The notes under the pieces were generated by a model, which saw nothing but the letters and a program-made list of their open reading frames with translations, had not been told where the DNA came from and searched no databases. Below, piece by piece: positions 1 to 6,109 of a stretch of DNA of 6,151 bases (the first letter of the stretch is position 1; each line of letters opens with the position of its first letter). The stretch is from Avimonoglobus sp965151315 (GTDB taxonomy: Bacteria; Bacillota; Clostridia; UBA1381). Made by a program: the position numbers and the translations under genes. The DNA lies in contig CBCTZG010000116.1 in the NCBI GenBank assembly GCA_965151315.1, forward strand, positions 1-6,151, written 5' to 3'.

Positions 1-44
1 GTGTAGCCTTTAGAGTTAATTACTCTCTAATAACTACACTTTTA
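1..44 (+). terminator. Possible rightward terminator hairpin at the left edge
   Basis: GTGTAG (1-6) pairs with CTACAC (34-39), and TTAGAG (10-15) pairs with CTCTAA (25-30), giving two 6-bp stems separated by a 3x3 internal loop and closed by a 9-base loop. A short TTTTA run follows at 40-44. Read rightward this resembles a weak intrinsic terminator for a gene ending left of the window. The stem is AT-rich and the T run is short, so the call is tentative. No coding sequence is visible in 1-93. Confidence 0.35.
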
Positions 45-49
45 TGGTA

Positions 50-82
50 CTAAAATAGGCGCCCCAATACAGAACGCCTATT
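50..82 (-). terminator. Probable terminator of the eda-kdgK transcript
   Basis: On the minus strand AATAGGCG (82-75) pairs perfectly with CGCCTATT (61-54) across a 13-base loop. The pairing is followed by further T residues (CGCCTATTTTAG). The hairpin begins 11 bases after the kdgK stop codon, where an intrinsic terminator for the leftward genes is expected. The 8-bp stem has a GC-rich core, but the T tract is short, so termination may be partial. Confidence 0.6.
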
Positions 83-93
83 ATCTCCCGATT

Positions 94-1122
94 TTATCTT
101 TGTACCCTGCCGGAGCCATCTCCACCGACTAACGCTTCTACATCCGCTCTGGAGACCAGGTTAAAGTCCCCAGGAATCGTATGCTTTAAGGCAGACGCCG
201 CAACGCCGAACTCCAGGGCCGCCTTAAAGTCCTTGCCGTCCAGCAGGCCGCAGATTACACCGCCGGCAAAGGAATCCCCGCCGCCAACCCGGTCAACAAT
301 CCGTACATTATATTTTCTGGAATGGTAAAATTCCTTGGTATCCCGGGCATAAATACAGGCCGACCAGCCGTTGTCAGAAGCTGAGTAGCTTTCCCGCAGT
401 GAACTGATTACATATTTGAAATTGAATTTCGCAACCATCTGCTCAAAAATATCCTTGTATCCAGCCAACTCCAGTTCACCGCTGGTTACGTCCGTATTGC
501 CCGGCTTGAAACCAAGCACCTTTTCCGCGTCCTCTTCATTGCCGATGCAAACGTCAACATACTGCATTAAATTGGTCATTACCTTCTGGGCCTTTTCGGA
601 GGTCCACAGCTTTTTCCGGAAGTTTAGGTCTACGGAAACGGTAATCCCTTTTTTCTTTGCCGCCTTTAAGGCCGCTTCCGTCAGCTCCGCCGCCGCGTCA
701 GATACAGCCGGGGTGATGCCGGTAAAGTGGAACCAGTCCGCCCCTTCGAAAATTGCGTCAAAATCAAAGTCCTCCGGCTTCGCCGTGGAAATTGAGGAAT
801 GCGCCCGGTCATATACCACATTGGAAGCCCGCATGGAAGCGCCGGTCTCCAGGAAATAAATCCCCAGCCGCTCGCCGCCCCTGGCAATATGCTTCGTCTC
901 CACATTCATTTTCCGAAGCGCCGCCACAGCACATTCCCCGATGGGGTTATTGGGGACAGCCGTAACAAATTCCGCGTCATGGCCGTAATTTGCCAAGGAT
1001 ACAGCTACGTTCGCTTCACCGCCGCCGTAGCATACGTCAAATGCGTTTGCCTGAATAAACTTTTCATACCCCGGCGTGGACAGCCGCAGCATAATTTCTC
1101 CCATTGTAACAACTTTTGCCAT
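94..1122 (-). CDS. kdgK: 2-keto-3-deoxygluconate kinase (PfkB/ribokinase family)
   Basis: This 342-residue cytoplasmic sugar kinase should phosphorylate 2-keto-3-deoxygluconate (KDG) with ATP to give KDPG in hexuronate catabolism. PfkB family marks are visible: the N-terminal sugar-binding glycine motif GGGEANVA (33-40), VDLNFRKKLW (164-173) and GNEEDAEKVLG (194-204) in the middle, and the C-terminal ATP/anion-hole signature DRVGGGDSFAGG (277-288) with D283 as the expected catalytic base. KHTIPGDFN (313-321) is typical of KdgK-like members. Length is normal, apart from a short Gly-rich tail (GGDGSGRVQR). The start is fixed by AAAGGGAG (1138-1131), 8 bases before the ATG. It lies 17 bases after the eda stop, so the two are surely co-transcribed, and Eda uses its product. 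Other PfkB kinases (fructokinase-like) are possible on sequence alone, but the eda neighbour strongly favours KDG. Confidence 0.92.
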   Translation of the reverse strand: MAKVVTMGEIMLRLSTPGYEKFIQANAFDVCYGGGEANVAVSLANYGHDAEFVTAVPNNPIGECAVAALRKMNVETKHIARGGERLGIYFLETGASMRASNVVYDRAHSSISTAKPEDFDFDAIFEGADWFHFTGITPAVSDAAAELTEAALKAAKKKGITVSVDLNFRKKLWTSEKAQKVMTNLMQYVDVCIGNEEDAEKVLGFKPGNTDVTSGELELAGYKDIFEQMVAKFNFKYVISSLRESYSASDNGWSACIYARDTKEFYHSRKYNVRIVDRVGGGDSFAGGVICGLLDGKDFKAALEFGVAASALKHTIPGDFNLVSRADVEALVGGDGSGRVQR

Positions 1123-1139
1123 TTTGCTTTCTCCCTTTC

Positions 1140-1781
1140 TTACGCTCTCGCTTCCTGGATTTTCGCGATAAACTCTTTTGCTGTCGCCGTGATTTTTGCG
1201 TAGTCACCGGTCTTCGCGCCGGCGGTCAGGCTGGAGCCCGCGCCCACCGCTACGGCGCCGGCTTTGATCCACTGATCCACGTTGGATACGTCTACGCCGC
1301 CAGTAGGCATCATTTTCGCATGAGGCAGCGGCCCTAAAATATCCTTAATGATCCTGGGGCCAAACAGATCTGCCGGGAAGATTTTCACAATATCCGCCCC
1401 GGCCTCCATGGCGGTCAGTACCTCGGTAATGGTCATGCAGCCTGGCAGATAGGGCACCCGATACCGGTTGCACAGCTTGGCGGCTTCCAGATTAAATCCA
1501 GGGCTGACTACATAGTTGGCACCGGACAGGATTGCCATTCTGGCCGTCTCCGCGTCTAAAACCGTTCCCGCGCCCAGGAGCATTTCTCCGTTTTGATATT
1601 TATTCGCCAAAGCCTCGATTACTTTATGCGCGCCCGGCACGGTAAAAGTCAGCTCAATCGACGGGCATCCGCCTTCTAAGCAGGCGTCCGCGATCCGGAT
1701 CGCCTCCTCCGCAGTCTTAGCCCGGACTACCGCCACCAGACCTGCGTCTGTCATTTTCTTTAGTACTTGTTCTTTTTCCAT
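1140..1781 (-). CDS. eda: KDPG/KHG aldolase (2-dehydro-3-deoxyphosphogluconate aldolase)
   Basis: This 213-residue class I aldolase cleaves KDPG to pyruvate and glyceraldehyde 3-phosphate, and members often also act on 4-hydroxy-2-oxoglutarate. The family's single TIM barrel is complete. Visible motifs are VAVVRA (16-21), IELTFT (42-47) with the catalytic Glu at 43, GAGTV (70-74), SPGF (93-96), PGCMT (113-117), and VKIFPA (132-137) with K133 as the Schiff-base lysine. The phosphate-binding PTGGV lies at 159-163. The length matches the usual 205-215 residues. The ATG is supported by GGAGG (1795-1791) with 9-base spacing. It precedes kdgK by 17 bases and follows the DUF975 gene by 54 bases. I found no convincing promoter in that gap, so it may be transcribed from the DUF975 promoter or from one inside that gene. 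There is no sign of damage or transfer. Confidence 0.95.
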   Translation of the reverse strand: MEKEQVLKKMTDAGLVAVVRAKTAEEAIRIADACLEGGCPSIELTFTVPGAHKVIEALANKYQNGEMLLGAGTVLDAETARMAILSGANYVVSPGFNLEAAKLCNRYRVPYLPGCMTITEVLTAMEAGADIVKIFPADLFGPRIIKDILGPLPHAKMMPTGGVDVSNVDQWIKAGAVAVGAGSSLTAGAKTGDYAKITATAKEFIAKIQEARA

Positions 1782-1795
1782 TGGTATATGCCTCC

Positions 1796-1833
1796 ATTAT
1801 GTGATAATGATATATTCAATGCGCCTTGCGCAT
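1796..1833 (-). promoter_or_regulatory. Two small inverted repeats upstream of eda
   Basis: The 54-base gap between the DUF975 stop and the eda start holds two perfect inverted repeats. ATGCGC-AAG-GCGCAT (minus strand, 1833-1819) begins two bases after the DUF975 stop, and ATTAT-CAC-ATAAT (1808-1796) abuts the eda SD. The first could fold as a small RNA hairpin but has no T run, so it is not a convincing terminator. Either could be an operator for a regulator of the KDG genes. No minus-35/minus-10 pair with proper spacing is seen here. The regulatory role is inference from position and symmetry only. Confidence 0.3.
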
Positions 1834-1835
1834 GT

Positions 1836-2810
1836 TTAAACGTATGGGATATAATCGTTTCCAAGCTGTTGGCTAGGTCGGTTTTTCAGGTAGATATACA
1901 GCTGCGCATTTGCCGCCTCCACATAAGGGTTGACAAACAAAATCCCCAGCCCGCAGGCGCAGGCGCCCAAAAGCATCCAGCCTAAAAAGGACAGGTGCAG
2001 AACAAACGCCGCCCATTTATTCCCTTCCATCATCCGCTTGCTTTGATTCAAAGCCTCCCGCCAGGGAAGATACGGGTTTTCCGCCAAGAGATATTCTACC
2101 ATCAAATACCGATACTGGGCAATAATCGCCGGAATCATCGCCGCGAACACAAGCAGCATGGGAAGGAATGCAACTGCCGCTACAAAAACCGGATTGTCTC
2201 TGTTCTGGCCAAAGCCGAACAGCTCCCGTATATACAGCGCATAGCCTTCTACCGCGCCGGTATACATCGACCGCATCATCCAGGACGCGAACACAATCCC
2301 CGCAATAACAGCAATCGGCACCAAAGCGATCAAAGACCATAAGAAGATAAACAGATTTTTCATGAACATGGTTTTCACCACGTTCCAGTAACCGTTCTTG
2401 AAGCAATACCCCATGTTCGCGAATTTGACCTCATAGCCTTCCCCCGCCCGGACGAAAAACCGTTTCCCGCCCACCGTCAGCGGACTGTATACAAATATGG
2501 ACAGAGCGATTCCCATCAGGATTGATACCCACAGGATAACGAAAAGGATCACCGAAAAAAACTGTGCCGCGGGATGATATCCATATCCGCCATACCCCCC
2601 GCCGCCATAAGTGTAGGAATCCGATCTATATGTATATGTATCGACATTGGAGGATCCCGAATTTACCGAGGCATTCATGCTCCAAGGGAAAAAAGGGAGT
2701 CCCGTCCCGCCGCCGATAAAAGCCAAAATCAGCGCGACAGCAAAGCTTACCCAGTAGCAGCCCGCCAGCACATGCTTTGCCTGCTGTTTAATTTCAATCC
2801 GATCAAACAT
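1836..2810 (-). CDS. DUF975 family integral membrane protein
   Basis: This 324-residue protein has about five hydrophobic segments (roughly 17-36, 84-108, 152-177, 207-232 and 267-293) and no enzyme motif. The conserved Firmicutes DUF975 pattern is seen: an N-terminal amphipathic stretch with RIEIKQQAKHVL (4-15), a central glycine motif (LTVGGKRFF, 111-119), and the C-terminal block QYRYLMVEYLLAENP (232-246), then ALNQSKRMMEGNKW (253-266), LSFLGW (273-278) and NPYVEAANAQLY (294-305). The family has no established function. Between helices 1 and 2 lies a low-complexity Ser/Tyr/Gly-rich loop (about 45-80, ending in YTYGGGGYGGYGYHP), probably facing outward. The ATG is preceded by a G-rich SD (GGGGGT, near 2824-2819) and an extended minus-10 promoter. 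It is codirectional with eda-kdgK, but no functional link is evident. Confidence 0.85.
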   Translation of the reverse strand: MFDRIEIKQQAKHVLAGCYWVSFAVALILAFIGGGTGLPFFPWSMNASVNSGSSNVDTYTYRSDSYTYGGGGYGGYGYHPAAQFFSVILFVILWVSILMGIALSIFVYSPLTVGGKRFFVRAGEGYEVKFANMGYCFKNGYWNVVKTMFMKNLFIFLWSLIALVPIAVIAGIVFASWMMRSMYTGAVEGYALYIRELFGFGQNRDNPVFVAAVAFLPMLLVFAAMIPAIIAQYRYLMVEYLLAENPYLPWREALNQSKRMMEGNKWAAFVLHLSFLGWMLLGACACGLGILFVNPYVEAANAQLYIYLKNRPSQQLGNDYIPYV

Positions 2811-2834
2811 CTCATTTTACCCCCATTATATACT

Positions 2835-2870
2835 TTCTTTATATTATATCACATTTTTTTGAATATGCAA
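2835..2870 (-). promoter_or_regulatory. Leftward sigma-A-type promoter for the DUF975 gene
   Basis: On the minus strand a perfect TATAAT (2848-2843) is preceded by TG one base upstream (TGATATAAT), forming an extended minus-10. A weak minus-35, TTGCAT (2870-2865), lies 16 bases further up. Transcription would start near 2836, about 25 bases before the DUF975 ATG. The extended minus-10 compensates for the poor minus-35. A second TATAAT at 2830-2825 is too close to the SD to be likely. Confidence 0.6.
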
Positions 2871-2900
2871 GCAAATCCTGGGGGAATTTTTGATTTTTAC

Positions 2901-2936
2901 TTGTGAAAAACAGGAGAATGGTATATAATGTTATAT
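2901..2936 (+). promoter_or_regulatory. Rightward sigma-A-type promoter for the GT2-trxB-amidohydrolase genes
   Basis: TTGTGA (2901-2906, four of six consensus bases) and a perfect TATAAT (2924-2929) are separated by the ideal 17 bases. Transcription would start near 2936, leaving a leader of about 35 bases before the TTG start at 2971. The perfect palindrome GTTATATAAC (2930-2939) begins immediately after the minus-10 and covers the predicted start point, so it could be a repressor site. The minus-35 elements of the two divergent promoters are only about 30 bases apart. Confidence 0.65.
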
Positions 2937-2957
2937 AACGTTTTAAACCTGATGAAG

Positions 2958-2973
2958 AGGAGGGATTGTTTTG
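2958..2973 (+). promoter_or_regulatory. SD site selecting a TTG start codon
   Basis: AGGAGGG (2958-2964) is a near-perfect SD and sits 6 bases before TTG at 2971. No ATG in this frame lies at a suitable distance. The next in-frame alternative, GTG at 2983, is 18 bases from the SD and would trim residues just before the first GT-A strand. The TTG start is therefore preferred. Confidence 0.75.
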
Positions 2974-3954
2974 CACGATCCAGTGAACGTATCGATTGTT
3001 GTGCCCTGCTATAACGAGGAGGCCGTTTTGGCAGAAACCGCCGCCCAGCTTTCCGGGCTTTTGGATGAAATGATCCAAACAGGCTTGGCCTCGCCCGGTT
3101 CGGCGGTCGTTTTTGTAGATGACGGCAGCAAGGACAGCACCTGGCAGATCATCAGTGATTTGTGCGTCCAAAGCAACCGGTTTTCCGGGATCAAGCTGGC
3201 AAGGAACGCCGGCCATCAAAACGCGCTTTTGGCTGGGCTCCTGACTGTGCGGGATACCTGCGACTGCGCTGTGTCCATCGACGCTGATCTTCAGGACGAC
3301 ATCCGCGCCATCCCGGAAATGCTGAAAAAGTTTTTAAACGGCAGCGATATTGTTTACGGTGTCCGCTCCAATCGGGACACGGATACAAAATTTAAACGGG
3401 GTACGGCTGTTTTATTTTATAAATTTATGCGGGCTATGGGGGTAAATCTAGTTTTTAATCACGCGGATTACCGGCTGATGAGCCGCCGGGCCTTGGAAGC
3501 TTTTTCTCAGTTCTCGGAGGTAAACCTGTTTTTGCGGGGAATTGTACCCTTAGTTGGCTTTCCCTCCGATACGGTTTACTATAAGCGCAGGCCCCGGTTT
3601 GCCGGCGAATCTAAATACCCGTTGAAGAAAATGCTGTCCTTTGCTTTTGACGGCATTACCTCCTTCAGCATCGCCCCGATCCGTTTAATCAGCGCCTTAG
3701 GCGTGGCAGCCTGTCTAATCTCCATTGCTATGGCGGTGTACGCCCTAGTGGTAAAGGCTACCCGGCACGCTGCGGTAGGCTGGGCTTCCCTGATGGTATC
3801 CATCTGGTTTTTAGGCGGCGTGCAGCTGATTTCCGTTGGCGTGATCGGGGAATACATCGGAAAAATTTATAAGGAAGTCAAACGCAGGCCCCGGTTCATT
3901 ATTGAAGCATGCAAAAATATTGCGTCTTCTGCCGCTTCCAAGGCTGAAGACTGA
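2971..3954 (+). CDS. GT2 family glycosyltransferase, GtrB/CsbB/DPM1-like, membrane-anchored
   Basis: This 327-residue protein has an N-terminal GT-A domain followed by two C-terminal membrane helices, the layout of enzymes that move a sugar from a nucleotide sugar onto polyprenyl phosphate at the inner membrane face. Visible motifs are VVPCYNEE (10-17), FVDDGSKDST (48-57), LARNAGHQNALLAGL (76-90), and DADLQDD (104-110), which contains the metal-binding DXD. ADYRLMSR (165-172), FLRG (187-190) and the basic RPRFAGESKY (207-216) are also typical. Helices lie near 235-260 and 269-293, followed by a basic cytosolic tail. Length is normal for the family (about 310-340). Start is TTG. It is the first gene of a probable three-gene operon, 30 bases before trxB. 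No flippase or GtrC-type partner is nearby, so sugar, acceptor and end product (teichoic acid or other wall glycan) are unknown. Confidence 0.88.
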   Translation: MHDPVNVSIVVPCYNEEAVLAETAAQLSGLLDEMIQTGLASPGSAVVFVDDGSKDSTWQIISDLCVQSNRFSGIKLARNAGHQNALLAGLLTVRDTCDCAVSIDADLQDDIRAIPEMLKKFLNGSDIVYGVRSNRDTDTKFKRGTAVLFYKFMRAMGVNLVFNHADYRLMSRRALEAFSQFSEVNLFLRGIVPLVGFPSDTVYYKRRPRFAGESKYPLKKMLSFAFDGITSFSIAPIRLISALGVAACLISIAMAVYALVVKATRHAAVGWASLMVSIWFLGGVQLISVGVIGEYIGKIYKEVKRRPRFIIEACKNIASSAASKAED

Positions 3955-3966
3955 AATGAAAAGATG

Positions 3967-3987
3967 AGAAAGGATGTTGAAAAAATG
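3967..3987 (+). promoter_or_regulatory. SD site supporting the trxB start at 3985
   Basis: AGAAAGGA (3967-3974) lies 10 bases before ATG at 3985, whose product begins MYDIIIIGGG, the usual start of a thioredoxin reductase. The upstream in-frame ATG at 3964 would overlap this site, add seven charged residues (MRKDVEK) absent from typical family members, and has only weak purine sequence before it. The 3985 start is therefore chosen. Confidence 0.7.
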
Positions 3988-4905
3988 TATGATATCATCA
4001 TTATCGGCGGCGGCCCCGCGGGCCTAAGCGCCGCGGTTTACGCCGGCCGCAGCGGCATGCGGACGCTGATTTTAGAAAGCCTCAGCTTAGGCGGTCAGGT
4101 AAACCTTACCTATGAAGTCGATAATTATCCCGGCTTTTATGAAAACCCGACGGGGATGGATCTGGCGGAAAACATGAAAAAGCACGCCGAAAAGTTCGGT
4201 ACGGAATTTTCCACCGAAACCGTCAGGGCCATTGTAGACCATGATAAAGAAATCAAAACCGTAGTGACCCGCCGGAACAGCTATGAAACCCGGGCCATTA
4301 TTTTCGCCACCGGCGCCAATCCCCGAAAGCTGGGGGCTGAGGGCGAGGACCGGTTTTACGGCACCGGCGTTTCCTATTGCGCCACCTGCGACGGCGCGTT
4401 TTTCAAGGGGCAGGAAACCATCGTGGTTGGCGGCGGAAACACTGCCTTTGAGGATGCCTTGTATCTTTCCCGCTTTTGCAGCCGCGTAACACTGGTTCAC
4501 CGGAACGAACGGTTCCGGGCTGCTGCTATGCTGGTGAAAAAGGCGCGGTCCAATCCAAAGATTACAATCCTAACCAACCGGACAGTACTGACCATCGCCG
4601 GGGACACCTCGGTGAAAAGCGTAACCCTTCACGACAGCGTTACCGGCCAGGCCGAAACTTTGGACTGCTCCGGCCTGTTTGTGGCGGTAGGACGGATCCC
4701 GGAAACGAAGCTGGCCGGCCAATATGTCCGGCTGACCCAAGAGGGTTTTATCCAGACAGACCGGCAGATGCAGACCAACGTCCGGGGCATTTACGCCGCC
4801 GGCGACGTGCGGGACACCCCACTGCGGCAAATCGTGACCGCCGCAGCCGATGGCGCCATTGCCGCCACCAGCGCAGTAAACTATATTAACGAACTGGAAG
4901 GTTAA
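3985..4905 (+). CDS. trxB: Thioredoxin reductase (FAD-dependent, low molecular weight type)
   Basis: This 306-residue cytoplasmic flavoenzyme should pass electrons from NADPH through FAD and a redox disulfide to thioredoxin. Numbered from the start at 3985, the FAD-binding IIIIGGGPAG lies at 4-13 and the linker ATGANP at 108-113. The active-site Cys pair CATCD is at 132-136 (C132, C135). The NADPH-domain glycine motif VGGGNTAFEDA covers 148-158, and the C-terminal FAD motif GIYAAGDVRD covers 268-277, followed by QIVTAAADGAIAA. Length fits the family. The NADPH phosphate-binding motif, normally HRRxxxR, reads HRNERFR (172-178), so the second Arg is Asn, which may alter cofactor preference. An in-frame ATG at 3964 is a less likely start. 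It follows the glycosyltransferase by 30 bases and the amidohydrolase begins 4 bases after it, suggesting one operon. No thioredoxin gene is in the window. Confidence 0.92.
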   Translation: MYDIIIIGGGPAGLSAAVYAGRSGMRTLILESLSLGGQVNLTYEVDNYPGFYENPTGMDLAENMKKHAEKFGTEFSTETVRAIVDHDKEIKTVVTRRNSYETRAIIFATGANPRKLGAEGEDRFYGTGVSYCATCDGAFFKGQETIVVGGGNTAFEDALYLSRFCSRVTLVHRNERFRAAAMLVKKARSNPKITILTNRTVLTIAGDTSVKSVTLHDSVTGQAETLDCSGLFVAVGRIPETKLAGQYVRLTQEGFIQTDRQMQTNVRGIYAAGDVRDTPLRQIVTAAADGAIAATSAVNYINELEG

Positions 4906-4909
4906 GCCT

Positions 4910-6070
4910 ATGAAGCTTTTGAAAAACGCCCATATTCTGACGATGGCTGGTTTAGAGCTTGAAGATGGATGTATTCTGTTTGATGAGAAGATCTGCTATA
5001 TCGGGAAGGATCAGCCTAGCCAGCCGGTGGAAGAGGTGCTGGACGCACACGGGGCATACGTCCTGCCCGGGCTGATCGACGCCCACTGTCATATCGGCAT
5101 GTTTGAGGATTCTTTAGGATTTGAAGGGGACGACGGCAATGAGGACTCTGATCCAATCACCCCGCAGATGCGGGCAATCGACGCCATCAATCCATTTGAC
5201 CGCTGCTTCGCGGACGCCAGAAAAGCCGGTATCACCACCGCAGTGACTGGCCCCGGCAGCGCAAACCCCATCAGCGGCCAGTTTGCAGCAATCAAAACAG
5301 ATGGGATCTGCGTAGACGATATGGTGATCCAAGCGCCGGCGGCTATGAAATTCGCCTTGGGGGAAAACCCCAAATCCGTTTACCACGCGAAAAGCCAGGC
5401 GCCCCTGACCCGGATGGGGACTATGGCGCTGATCCGGGAGACACTGTTTAAGGCCCAAGAATACCAGGCCGCCTGGGAGGATTACCGGCGGGATCCGGAG
5501 GAATATGACAAACCGGATTTTGATATCAAATGTGAAGCATTGCTTCCTGTCCTGCGGCAGGAAATTCCCGTCAAGATCCATGCCCACCGGGCAGACGACA
5601 TCTGCTCCGCCCTGCGGCTTGCCAAAGAATTTAATCTGGACGCTACCATTGAACACTGTACTGACGGCGAAGCGGTGGCGGAAATCCTGGCCCGGGCGAA
5701 AGTCCCGGTTATGCTGGGCCCAACCCTCACAGACCGGAGTAAACCAGAGCTGAAAAATATGGGGTTTTCTACATATAAGGTTTTATCCGACGCCGGCTTG
5801 GACGTAGCTATCATTACTGACCATCCGGAAATCCCCATTGAAAATCTCAGTCTTTGCTGCGCCTTAGCCGTGCAGCATGGCATGGATCCGCAGGCGGCCC
5901 TGGCCGGGATCACATCTACTGCTGCCAAGAACTGCCGGATCAGCCATCGAGTTGGCTCCTTGGAAGCCGGCAAGGACGCGGACATCTCCGTATTCGACCG
6001 CCTCCCCTGCGAATTTGGCACAAAGGTGCTGATGACGATTATAAACGGCCGGATTGTTTATCGCTATTAA
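4910..6070 (+). CDS. Metal-dependent amidohydrolase, imidazolonepropionase-related, substrate unknown
   Basis: This 386-residue cytoplasmic enzyme has the amidohydrolase fold: an N-terminal beta-sandwich strand region (1-52), a metal-binding barrel, and a C-terminal return to the sandwich (GSLEAGKDADISVFD, 349-363). Metal ligands are visible as DAHCH (57-61, H59 and H61), KIHAHRADD (222-230, H224 and H226), IEHC (H249) and TDHP (D304). The acidic stretch EGDDGNEDSDPITP (72-85), then INPFD (93-97), and TGPGSANPISGQ (113-124) mark the subgroup often annotated only as 'amidohydrolase' (COG1228-like), not true HutI: there are no other histidine-degradation genes nearby. GGAAGG (4896-4901), inside the last trxB codons, is the SD with 8-base spacing, so translation is probably coupled to trxB. 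The C-terminus is complete (INGRIVYRY). The fold and hydrolase activity are well supported; a dipeptidase, cyclic amide or deaminase substrate cannot be decided. Confidence 0.85.
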   Translation: MKLLKNAHILTMAGLELEDGCILFDEKICYIGKDQPSQPVEEVLDAHGAYVLPGLIDAHCHIGMFEDSLGFEGDDGNEDSDPITPQMRAIDAINPFDRCFADARKAGITTAVTGPGSANPISGQFAAIKTDGICVDDMVIQAPAAMKFALGENPKSVYHAKSQAPLTRMGTMALIRETLFKAQEYQAAWEDYRRDPEEYDKPDFDIKCEALLPVLRQEIPVKIHAHRADDICSALRLAKEFNLDATIEHCTDGEAVAEILARAKVPVMLGPTLTDRSKPELKNMGFSTYKVLSDAGLDVAIITDHPEIPIENLSLCCALAVQHGMDPQAALAGITSTAAKNCRISHRVGSLEAGKDADISVFDRLPCEFGTKVLMTIINGRIVYRY

Positions 6071-6109
6071 AAAAGCAACCCAGAACAAAAGCATTCTGAA
6101 GTTGTAAGA

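Noticed and set aside
416..1337. Several plus-strand open frames (70-147 codons) opposite kdgK and eda
   Set aside because: They overlap well-supported genes on the other strand, have no family features, and overlap each other in different frames.
2571..2680. Possible tandem DNA repeat in the Gly/Tyr-coding part of the DUF975 gene
   Set aside because: The amino acid composition is biased, but the DNA shows no exact repeating unit, so it is low-complexity coding sequence and not a repeat array.
2811..2970. Riboswitch, T-box or small RNA gene in the divergent region
   Set aside because: The rightward leader is only about 35 bases and the leftward one about 25, too short for such elements, and no tRNA-like or conserved RNA fold was seen.
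2839..3219. Minus-strand open frame of 126 codons across the divergent promoter region and the start of the glycosyltransferase
   Set aside because: It crosses both promoters and the strong SD of the glycosyltransferase gene, and its sequence shows no domain.
4087..4889. Plus- and minus-strand frames of up to 137 codons inside trxB
   Set aside because: The trxB frame carries the complete FAD, CxxC and NADPH motifs. The others are Arg/Pro-rich or motif-free frame shadows.
5114..6021. Two long minus-strand open frames (about 180 codons each) opposite the amidohydrolase gene
   Set aside because: They lie wholly antisense to a gene with clear metal-ligand motifs, show no recognisable domain, and are expected shadows in GC-rich coding DNA.
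4910..6070. Calling the amidohydrolase imidazolonepropionase (hutI)
   Set aside because: The metal motifs are shared across the superfamily. The sequence carries the distinct acidic subgroup region at 72-85 and no other histidine-degradation gene is nearby.
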